Below are positions 54,859-64,000 of a DNA stretch of 64,000 bases, one piece after another. Under the pieces are notes generated by a model. It saw nothing but the letters and a program-made list of their open reading frames with translations, was not told the DNA's origin and did not search any database. Origin of the DNA: Buddleja alternifolia (taxonomy: Eukaryota > Streptophyta > Magnoliopsida > Lamiales > Scrophulariaceae). Location: NCBI GenBank assembly GCA_019426215.1, contig CM033401.1, positions 20,589,134 to 20,653,133 of the forward strand. The letters run 5' to 3'. Position numbers and translations under genes: made by a program. Numbering within the stretch: position 1 is the stretch's first letter; the number at the start of each line of letters is the position of its first letter.

Positions 54859-57800
54859 ATGGCACCAAAGAAATATGCTTCTACTTTGGTCGAGCCTATC
54901 ATCAAGGTGACTGAAGACCTTGTTGTGGATTGGAAATTTTTGTATGAACAACCTCAGATCAACCTAACTGATATGATGGACATGGTAACCAAAGCTGGGC
55001 TCAAAGCTTTCGTTACTAAGTATTCCTATCTGTTTCCAACGGAAGTCGACATCTTCTGGAAAATCGCTAAACTCTCTGCAGACAAGAAGTCTATCTCTTG
55101 TCTCATCCCTATGTCCAAGAAGGAGCCACCAAAGGAATTTGTTTTGTCTGCTGCTTCCATTGCCAAGAACTTCAATCTCCCAAATGAGGGTAAGGCATTG
55201 GATTGCGTCACTTTGAATCAAATCAAAGAAGCATGGACAACCATGAGTGCTTATGAAGGTGTACCCTACAAACAACACTTTGAGAAGAAAGATCTGGTAT
55301 CCAAATACCGACTGTTGGCTGACTTCTGCAACAAAATTATAGAATGCAGAGTGGGTACCTTTGATAAGGTAAACCCAGTGCAATTTCAGATGATGACGGC
55401 GATACTCCTCAATCTTAAGATAAACTGGAGTGAGTATGTATTTGGAAGGTTTAGAGACTACTTAAGCGCCCAAAATAAACCTTATGGGCTCATTTTGAGC
55501 GATCTATTGTGTCAATCAAACTGTGTCTAGTCATCTGGTCAACGATTGAACAAGACCAAGATGCTGGGAAAAAGGATTCTGAACAATCTGTTCAACCCTC
55601 CCAAGGTTGGTGGCGCTGCTAGACCACTCTCTGAGCGTCTGGAAGTACGCGAAGCGTCAGATGAAGAAGCTGAGCGTCCAGCTCCAGAAGAAGCTGTGAA
55701 GCGTCCGGCTGCAACAAAGAAGAGGGCTCCTAGAAAGCCCAAGGCTCAAGTCATTCCTTCTCCTCAAAAGAATGATAAGGAAACTGATGAGGACGCAGAG
55801 GACAAGATTCCTCTCATCAGGCGTAGGAAGCTGGAAGGAATTATTAAACAAATAAACTTTGAGGAATCCTCTACCGCCCTTCCCGCTCCAACGCTCAAGC
55901 CCATTGAAGGAGTCAATGTAAAGAAAATCTTTAAGCGTACCAGGACAAGCAAGCGTCAAGCTGCTCCTGTACCTGAGAAGCCTGAGACTGTTGAGCCAAG
56001 CGCTCAAGTTGCTGTTGAGCTAAGCGCTCACGTTGCTGTTGAGACAAGTTCTCAGGGTAAGTTTATTTCTTCCCACAACATTTCTTTTCCTACATCTGTA
56101 GAAGATCCTGCTCTTATAGAGGATAGTTCATGTGTTACAGCTTTAGTTCCAGCTGCTGCGGAAGCATCAACAGACGTCCATCTAGATGTTGAGATGATAG
56201 AAGTTGTGGCCATTGCCAAAGATGTTGCTGCAGATGCTTCTACACTTGAAGTAGAGCAACTTGCTCCTCAAACGATTCCAGAGTCAATTAGTGTTCCGGC
56301 TATAATAGAGGCACGCTCAGAAGGTCAGAGCGTTGATGAAGACGTTACAAAGCCAAGGCACTTCTTCAAGCTAGACCCACTGAAGACGATTGATCATTCA
56401 ATCAATTTTATGCCCCCAGCGCTCGAAGAAGACTTCATTCCGGCTGGATATAATGAAGAAAGATACATTAATGCTGAGAATGAGGTAGCCTCGCTAATTG
56501 ACATCGATAATCAGATCAGAGATATAGTGTTCCATACCGAGCTGACAGAAATTGAGAGGAAGTATTATCTGGCCCTTCAACTTGGTAAATCTCCTGGTCA
56601 GATACCATCTTCTCTTATTCTTCAACAAGACAGACAAGGCGGAAGAACTCCTAGGTGTGATGTGGATCTCGCCTACTACCTAGATTATGGGCACAGTAAG
56701 TCTACTGGTTTTGCTCTGAGAGACTACAACATCAGAGTATATGATCCTTTTCGCCCAGAGTTTCTCAACCCTTCAGAGGAAGTTTTGAACAGAGAAGGTT
56801 ACACACATTATCCTCTTATAGCAAACAGTGATGAGAACAAGAATTCTGCCAATCCTCTTCGACTATGGAAGAATAAAGCAATTCATGCTGATGAGCGTCT
56901 TGAATCTCTAACGGATTTGATCCAGACTGAAGCTGATGCATATTTCGATAGCGTCTGGAATGCTAACTATCAAACTGATAGATATCGCTTTGAGTCTATC
57001 AGAGATATCCATCATGAAGGCATTCGAGCTATGGTTAATGCTGGCACAGACTACTGCATGGCCGAAGTCAACTGGGTTGAAGCGTATGTGGTTCATAGAT
57101 ATACGTTCACAGAATTAGTTCAAGCTCCCCATCTATTTGGCATAGGCATGCATGACAAGAAGCGTCAGTTTGCCAGGTATTGTCTTAAGAAGCGTCAACT
57201 GAGAGTTGGACCTGTTCTCAAGCTCCCACTAATTAGACATCAATTGAGCAGTGTTTGCGTCAAGAGCTTCACAGACTATCCATTACTCTTCTTTACTTCA
57301 ACGCTCATACATCAACCAGTGGCAGTACTTCAATATCGTGCTTGAATTTTGCTCCAAGCCACTGCGATGACAACTTCAACATGATAGCGAAGATTTTGTC
57401 TCCCGTATCTCTTTTCGACAGAATCTTCACTGCAAATCTCAGAAGCTGGAATGGCTCCATAATCTACTCCTTTCGAGGATATCCCTTGCTCCCGTCTATT
57501 TGCAAAGAGGTACTCAGTCACTATGAGTTTGTCCTCTCATTGCTGGAAAGAAATCAGGGACTGGCTCAAGCTATCTATCTTTATCTGAAATAGTACTATA
57601 ATTCGTATGTTCCTGAATCTCAACATCTTCAAAGTCTTCCAACAGACAGGTTGATTGGATTTTCCAGGAATTACTGCCCAGATGCGATTTTCTATATCTG
57701 CCAAGCGCCGTCCAAAATCTTTCCAAATCATGTGCTGGATATCATTGGTCCAATGTACATCAGGGCCATAGATAGTCCTCTGCGCACATTCATTCAAGGG

Positions 57801-59051
57801 ACCTGCATCTCTCGTTCCAGGCTGACTCAACTACTGGAAGCTGCTTCAGATTCTTATGCTACTCTCGCTTCGTGGAACTTCCAATTTGATGACTTTCGTC
57901 CAGCGAAGTCAGTGATTGAGGAAGCGCCTGCTAAGTTAGTTGAAGCGTCTGCACCTTCCGAAGTTGAAAATATTCCAGTGTCTGCTGACGAACCCGTTCA
58001 AGCGTCTCAACCAGAGGATACTCCTGACGCTCCTGAACTTGTTATTGCTGATACTGCCGAGGATCTTCAAACTAATGTACGAGGTACAATTTTTGATCCT
58101 GCATATCAAGCTCCCCTTGACTCACTCAAGCATATATCCAGATTCAAGCGACCGGCTCCTCAAGCGGCTCTATCGGATGTGGGTCAAGCGTTTGGACCTT
58201 TACTAAAATCTATCTTAGAGGAGATGAGCAATCAAGGTACTCAGAATGAAGAATCAATCCACTGGATTAAGACAGATCTGGCAAAGATTGAGTCTCACAT
58301 CATGAACGCTCAAATCGGTCATATGAAAGGTTCTGTGCAAGCGGCTGTGGATGAGTGTCGTAGAGACTTTCAAGAGATGAATGATGCTACCAACGCTAAA
58401 CTTCTAGCAATGCACAAATACTTCGATTAGCGTTTTAATGATGTTACAGCTTCATTGTCTCAGATTGCCTCTCAAGTTAGTCTACTCACAGATCATTTTC
58501 TAAAGGCTGATGATGGCAATAAGGGGGAAGAGAAAAGAACAGGAGAAAAGAAAAGAGCCTCTAGTTCAAGAGCTCAAGATCCTCCTCCTTCGCCGAAGCG
58601 TCAACAATTATCTACTCTCTCTGCATCAAGACTCCCATCTTGGATACCTACTTATGGAGTAAGTGATTTTGCTGGAGCGCCTAGTAGAACGCGAAGAGAA
58701 CCTCCACTAGCACTATATCCAAATCTACCAATACCTTCTAGAGCACGCCTTGAACAGTTTGACATTCCTCTTCAAAGAACATCTATTCCAGAACCTACAG
58801 ATCCAAGAATCTTAGCTGAAGAGAGGCAGTTGACTGACTTCAACCGAGCTTTCCGAATTTGCTTAAGGTATATGGGTATTGACTCGACTGAATGGGAAAG
58901 ACACTTTGTAGCTTTCAAGAAAAGACAAAAGGAAGAAAATAAGCTCATAATCAACAAAGATCATGAAGCCATGATAACTTTGGAAGATAGCCTAACTGAA
59001 GCTATTCGAGCTGAAATGCCCAAGCGTTACATAGTTAGACCAAGTCGTTAA
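54859..59051 (+). pseudogene. Extra (envelope-position) ORF of the Sirevirus-like element, broken
   Basis: Starts MAPKKYASTLVEPIIKVTED. The first ~215 codons form a conserved-looking globular domain ending FGRFRDYLSAQNKPYGLILS. A TAG at 55528 interrupts it, after which the same frame continues: a Lys/Pro/Glu-rich segment with repeats (SAQVAVELSAHVAVE), then a second folded-looking region (RHFFKLDPLKTIDHSINFMP to about 57300). The frame then shifts and runs on through TAGs at 57591 and 58428, with a coiled-coil stretch (SIHWIKTDLAKIESH...), and ends YIVRPSR at 59051. The total is about 1,400 codons. I see no signal peptide or hydrophobic membrane segment, so it is envelope-like by position only. 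Function unknown. Confidence 0.72.
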
Positions 59052-59267
59052 GGCTTCTTGATTTGCATTATCTATATTCTTGTCTCTTATGTATTTTTTT
59101 GTTTAGTTGTAAAATGCTTGTAATCATTGCCATATATAAAATGCATTTTTCAGCTGAAACAACTAGTTCAAGCGTAACTAACTTTAACTAACCATATCTA
59201 ACCAAAGCTAACTTTTATTTTGGCTGTTTAACTCTTGAACTATAAAAGAGTACGTATTTCCATCATC

Positions 59268-59280
59268 AAAAAGGGGGAAA
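59268..59280 (+). other. Polypurine tract
   Basis: aaaaagggggaaa one base before the 3' LTR. Confidence 0.88.
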
Positions 59281-59281
59281 T

Positions 59282-60856
59282 TGTTAGGAATTTCATGTTA
59301 GATGTTTTGATGATGACAATTAGGAGTTTATGTTAGACCCCAAAATATGTAAGTTTGATTTTAATAGAAATCATGTATAGGCTTTGAAGCGTTAGATTTG
59401 TAATAGGCTTTATAGGCTTCGTTCTGTTTTATTCTAGATTGTTAGGTTGAGAAGTTTTAGACTAAGCGTCTGATGAATTCTGAGTGAGCTTGTCAGTAGT
59501 TAAGTTTAAAGACTCAAGCGCCTGAAGTCTGAATGAAGATGAAGTTTCGAAGCGTCTAAATATCCAGCTATATCAAGCGTTACCTTTTAGGCAAAAGCAA
59601 ATTCAAGAATGGATAAGCGTCTATTAATGATGGATTTCACCTGAATTTATTTCCAAGTCCAAAAGGAGTTTAATGCAAATATTCTCGGAGCATTAAATGC
59701 CAACGGGCATTTAATTCAAATACATTAAATGCTAATAAGAGCATTAAATGTGATAAGCACTTTCAGATGTACGGAGAAGCCACCCTATTGGACTGTCAAC
59801 TTTTCACAGACGGCAGCACCAACTTTTGTGCAGCAGATTTTCAGGAAAAAGGACAAAAGTTATTCACTCGCGGAAGTGAGAGACACGCGCTTGTGCATGT
59901 GTCAAACGGATACTTTTTCCAAGAATGTCTATAAATAGGACTTCAACAACAAGCCAAAAATATCGATCAATTCCAAGCCAAATTGCTGTTGCATTGAAGT
60001 CTCATTCCTTAAACTCTCAGAAAAGCCAGAATATTCAAGCAAACATTCTCCTTGCTTTTCTTCAATTCCTGAGACAGTCAACCAATATCTCAAACATTCT
60101 TTTTGAAGAAATCCACACTACTATTGAGATATTCACAAGTTGTTTGAACTTCATCAAAATCAAACAAACAGTTTAGAAAAACCCTATCCAAGCCTCGCAA
60201 TCTGTGTGAAGTCGAAGTTGGATTCTTGCATTATTTCTGGGTGAAAGAAGCAAGGGGATAGAAGTGATTTGGAGCAGCAATCTATGTGATCAAGGAGCTC
60301 AAGTGATCAACATCCATCTCTCCCTAATTTGTAGAAGTTTTAGTGTGATTCTTTGAGAACCATCTTAGTGGATTGCCTCCAAGTGTTCGAGGAGAAGAAG
60401 GACGTAGTCGGGATTACACCACCCAACGAACCTTACAAATATCTTGCTCTTTACTTTACAGTCATTGTTCATTTTATTATATCTTTGTATACAACTGTTA
60501 AGGAAAACTCAAGAGAACACTAAGCAACTAAAACATTTTTCTTGTGACGCTAAAGCTTTCAAAAAGGAGGACTCTAAAATTATTCTGCTGTGCTAACGCT
60601 GATTAAAGAACTGAACGCTTAAACCTATTTGGTTAAAGTATTCTAATCTTAAAGTCTAAGTTAACTTTCTAAAACAGTCTTCATCAGACGCTTGGCCTAA
60701 GCGTCTATATTTGAAGTAAACGCTTAGTGAAGCTTCTACTTTTTCAAGCGTCCAAAATATTTTTAATACGAATCTTTTTGAAGTCGAAAAAGACTTCAGG
60801 GTCTATTCAACTCCTCCCCCCTTCTAGACCCTTTCGTATGCCACTTGGGACTAACA
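59282..60856 (+). repeat. 3' LTR
   Basis: 1575 bp, same structure as 47617-49184, ending gggactaaca, directly followed by the TSD atcgt. Confidence 0.93.
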
Positions 60857-61246
60857 ATCGTTGTTGAAGAGAACTTTGGAATTACAGATACTCATTAGCG
60901 TAAACTTTTGTTTGATCTACTATTTGAGATTAATGTCCTAATATGATTCTATTGTGTATCTCTTTTTTATTTGAGAAACTTTGATGAGCCGGTCCGAAAT
61001 AAGCCCGAAGCTCGTAAATAATGTGAGCCCGAGTTTGAACTGAGTCAAAGAAAAAAATTATGAGCTAAGTTTGAGCTGAGCATATTAAGGCTTGATAAAT
61101 TTGAGCTTGAGCCATACTAAGCTCGGCTCATAAGGCCCGATTGACAGGCCTGTACCTCAAGTTCAAATACACTAATTCTCGATATATCGATCGATTGATT
61201 GAATTTCCTCAACAACGTTTTACAAAACAGAAAAATGTTAGAATTT

Positions 61247-61971
61247 GGGAAAATTGCACTTGTGGTCCCATAACTTCAATTTTTTTCGATTTTGGTCTCA
61301 TTGTTTACAGGTTTATCACATCGTATCCCATAATTTGCATTTTATCAATTTTGGTCCCATTAACGATTTCCGTCCAAAAATTAATGGAGTTGACATGTGC
61401 TCCGTTAGTCAAACCTTAAAAAAGAAAAAAAAAAATCCTAAAAACCTATTTTTTATTTATTTTTTATTTTTGATTTTAATTTTTCCTTTTTCTTTTTCAT
61501 CTTCTTCCCCAAAATTTATTACTCAAAATCCTAATTTTTAATCTCTACACCAAATCCATACCCAACACCATGAACACCACCTTTCCCCCACCCTAATTTT
61601 CAGCCCGCCGCCGCCCGCTGCCGCCAACCCTAATTTTCTATATGTATATGCATATAAGTATATATATATATATGTATTCCTAATTTTCTATTATATGTAT
61701 ATGCATATAAGTATATATATATATGTATTCTTTATATGCTATATGTATATGCATATAAAAAATCAAAAATAAAAATAGAACATAATAAAAAATAAAAAAT
61801 AAAAAAATAGTTTGACTAATAGACACGTGTCATCTCCACATTAACTTTTTAGACGGTGGGACCAAAATTGAGAAAAAAAGGAAGTTATTGAATACAATGT
61901 GATAAACCCGTAAACAATGGGACCAAAATTGAAAAAACACTAAGTTATGGGACCAAAAGTGAAATTTTCCC
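61247..61971. mobile_element. TIR element, ~725 bp
   Basis: Left gggaaaattgcacttgtgg and right ccaaaagtgaaattttccc are the start of inverted repeats of about 80 bp (ggtcccataactt, attttggtc, attgtttacrggtttatcaca on both arms). Interior AT-rich with gtatatgcatataagtatat repeats; no transposase. TSD not clear. Long-TIR structure suggests a MULE-like or other foldback MITE. Confidence 0.7.
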
Positions 61972-62219
61972 GGTGAAACGAGAATTGGAAGAAGAAAGAA
62001 AGAGAAAGAACTAAAGAAAATTGTTTGGATAATTAATTCATTTATTTCCAAGCACTAGCTAATGAAGGGCAAAATAGTCCAAAAGGTCAAAAAAATATTA
62101 TCACCCGTACAACGCGCTAGTGAGGTGCGTAGAGGGCTAAATTGTCTTTTTATTTTTTCTCTTAAGGGAGTTTTTTGATAAAAAAATTCACAGGGGAGTA
62201 AGTGCCCAATTCGAAAAAT

Positions 62220-62652
62220 CACAGGAGAGATCTTTTTAATTTTGGTCTCATTCGTTACGGGATTATCGCATTATGTCCTGTAACTTTTAAAAGTTCACAC
62301 ATTTGGTCACAACCGAATTTTTCGTCCAAATTCAACGGTCAAGTCCGTTAGTCAACATTTTGACAGGGCTTTTTTGGGAGAATTCGTGTGTGAATGTACT
62401 CACACGGATTATATTCAATATCACAATATTTCTATTCAATATCCCGTGTCACTCACACACAAAAACTTCCAAAAAAGATGGTCAAAATGTTGGCTAACAG
62501 AGTTGACCGTTAAATATTGGATGAAAAATTCAGTTGTGACCCAATGTGAGAACTTTTAAAAGTTATAGGTTACAATATGGGATTCTCGTAACGATTAGGA
62601 CTAAAATTGAAATGTTCCAAAGATACGAGACTAAAAATGCGATTTTCCCAAG
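62220..62652. mobile_element. Related TIR element, left end eroded
   Basis: Arms share attttggtctcattcgttac, gtaacttttaaaagttcaca and gaatttttcgtccaaattca with their reverse complements near 62470-62610. The outermost left bases differ. Between the arms there is a smaller pair, gtgtgtgaatgtactcacac and tgtcactcacacac. Confidence 0.65.
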
Positions 62653-62704
62653 ATGCTCTCTACAGGTGGTTATGATGCTCATAAATTGGGAAAATTTCAT
62701 TTAG

Positions 62705-62855
62705 GGAAAATTGCACTTTCGGTCCCATATGTTTGTCTTTCTTCAATTTTGGTCTCATTCGTTTCAGTATTATCACATTATGTCCCGTAACTTTAAAATG
62801 TTCTGACATTTGGTTCCAACTGAATTTTTCATCCAAATTAGCGGTCTGACGGTAG
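62705..62855. repeat. Half copy of the same TIR family
   Basis: gggaaaattgcactttcggtc, attttggtctcattcgtttc and gaatttttcatccaaatta match the left arm of the two neighbouring elements. No right arm: the copy stops near 62855. Confidence 0.6.
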
Positions 62856-63186
62856 GATCTTAATTATACAAGAATCGTGATTCTGAAAGGCGTATCTTTA
62901 TATTTCAATTATCTCTAGGTTTTCGTGGCCCGTTGCTAGACAGTAACCAAGTTTTGTAGGTGTCTTGAATTAATATGGTGATTAATTCAAGACTTGATTA
63001 AATCAAGTTAGACCTAATCTAGTATTTTCTATTTCAGAAAAGTACACTAGCACTTTGGAAAAGTGTACATATTACTAGCGCATAAACGAGCCTAAGGGGT
63101 CACACACATAACTCTATAGAGTTTCTGCTTTTTTAGTGTGATTAATCAATCTGAAAAAATTGAGGAAATTAGGAAAGTCTAGTACT
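62856..63186. other. Possible start of an unclassified LTR; otherwise unannotated
   Basis: gtaggatcttaattatacaa at 62854 resembles plant copia LTR starts and abruptly ends the TIR repeat. The DNA on both sides of the hAT element (to the window end) could be one LTR, but no second copy or end is visible. Confidence 0.25.
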
Positions 63187-63194
63187 TTCGTAAT

Positions 63195-63855
63195 CATGGT
63201 CTTAAATATCCTCCGAAACCTCAAAATTTCGACCGAAATTTTGGATTTCCGGGGGTCTCGAAGCAAAATCTCACCTTCGATCCAATTTTGCAAAATATCT
63301 ATCGAAATTTCTCGATATTTTCGATATTTCCCGATATTTTTGTTATTTTCTGAAATCTTGAATTCTTAATAAAATTACTTTGTTAAATATCTACCGAAAT
63401 TTTTCGAAATTCCCGAAATATCCCAAAATTTCCCAAAATATCCCTAAATTTCGGTCAAACTCAAAATATTTCAAAATTTAAAATAATGTGGTTTTAAGTG
63501 ATGATTTGTATTGAAATTGTGGTATTTTGTTTTAATGAAGTTCCTAGGAGATTTGATTATTATTTTACTCTCAAATCATATTTATTTTATATTTTTCGCC
63601 ACAGATTTTAATCATACTACTTGACAAAATTCACTATACATACATTATATATACAATATTATTTATGTAAAAGATGCATAATTATGATATTTAAAGTTAC
63701 ACAAAGTTTCGTTGTAAATTTTCAAATATTTTTATAAATGTCCATGATTTCTTTAAAATCAAAATCAAAATTTTGAATATCCACGAAATTTCCATCGAAA
63801 TTTCCGTAAATTTACTACCTTGATATTGATACCGATATCGAAATTTAATACCTTG
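63195..63855. mobile_element. Non-autonomous hAT-like element, 661 bp
   Basis: 8-bp TSD ttcgtaat at 63187-63194 and 63856-63863. Ends catggtcttaaatatc and gaaatttaataccttg are imperfect inverted repeats. Dense in cgaaatttc/gaaatttcg and cgatatttc words on both arms. No coding capacity. Confidence 0.82.
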
Positions 63856-64000
63856 TTCGTAATTAGGAGTATAAATTTATTGGTAGTTTAATTACTGACA
63901 TTAATTAAAAGGATTGGATTCTTTGATTAATTAATTATTGGAGTCAAGAATTAAATCAAGAGATTAAAACTTGGACTCCTAGATAAGGAGAGAGGCGTGT

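Larger units (their letters stand above)
47617..60856 (+). mobile_element. Complete Sirevirus-like Ty1/copia element, 13.2 kb, defective
   Basis: Exact TSD atcgt (47612-47616 and 60857-60861), long TG..CA LTRs, Met-tRNA primer binding site, gag with zinc knuckle, protease, integrase, RT-RNase H, an additional 4.2-kb ORF region, and a polypurine tract. Order gag-PR-INT-RT-RH is copia; long LTRs and an extra ORF after pol are the Sirevirus pattern. Every gene is broken and RT lacks its YVDD box, so the copy cannot move on its own. The two LTRs differ at roughly 60-70 positions by my eye count. Confidence 0.92.
47225..61152. mobile_element. hAT-like element hosting the Sirevirus-like insertion
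   Basis: Left end taggactgtcaattgagcc and right end ggcccgattgacaggcctg are inverted repeats (shared core aggNctgtcaat). Flanks are cacctcaa (47217-47224) and tacctcaa (61153-61160), an 8-bp TSD with one mismatch. Subterminal regions on both sides repeat gagcttgagct-like words. Without the nested 13.2-kb element it is about 680 bp and has no transposase. Confidence 0.8.

Noticed and set aside
54964..55383. 139-aa open frame antisense to the extra ORF
   Set aside because: Shadow frame; no relation to the genuine antisense ORFs of the gypsy elements.
54859..59051. Naming the extra ORF an envelope gene
   Set aside because: Position fits, but no signal peptide, membrane helix or cleavage site is apparent.
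1..64000. tRNA, rRNA, organellar or bacterial genes
   Set aside because: I noticed no cloverleaf with T-loop consensus and no rRNA or organelle-like coding segment while reading; a dedicated tRNA scan was not possible.

Overview
This is plant nuclear DNA: AT-rich, intron-bearing and almost entirely made of nested transposable elements. The organism looks like a eudicot. Sirevirus-type Ty1/copia, Tat-type Ty3/gypsy, hAT-like elements, MITEs and LINE debris are all present. The copia gag and extra ORF remind me of asterid (Lamiales) annotations, but that is only an impression. I see no rRNA, tRNA, organellar or bacterial genes.

Layout. 1-1632: cut-off copia element (LTR end, PBS, gag). 1633-5700: gene-poor host DNA with a solo LTR and tandem repeats. 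5700-12240: repeat-rich block with a ~180-bp tandem array, MITEs, a 20-bp minisatellite in both orientations, a hAT-like insertion and a LINE RNase H fragment. 12240-14933: duplicated promoter-like blocks and a fragment of a small plant gene family. 14934-19745: Tat-type gypsy remnant carrying its accessory ORF, split by a hAT element. 19770-23530: minus-strand copia remnant whose LTR carries another hAT element. 23640-30765: gypsy element in the order pol, minisatellite, ANTISENSE ORF, PPT, LTR, which is the Retand architecture. 31445-38852: a second such element in the opposite orientation, split by a solo LTR. 39019-42970: short non-autonomous copia-like element with almost identical LTRs. 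43260-46553: the one plausible host gene, a small two-exon gene whose first exon is split by a 1.8-kb solo LTR. 47225-61152: a hAT-like element that has itself received a 13.2-kb Sirevirus-like element (47617-60856). 61247-63855: TIR elements and a further hAT-like element.

How it fits together. Nearly all coding potential belongs to retroelements and is broken. Exact target-site duplications date several insertions relative to one another: copia into hAT, solo LTR into a host gene, solo LTR into the gypsy ORF, hAT into the gypsy ORF, hAT into a copia LTR. The host component is a local cluster of duplicated segments (about 2.6-5.7, 12.3-14.9 and 38.9-44.5 kb) related to the gene at 44.2 kb. 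The most interesting signals are the disrupted host gene, the Retand-like elements with a conserved antisense ORF, and the 4.2-kb extra ORF of the Sirevirus-like element.
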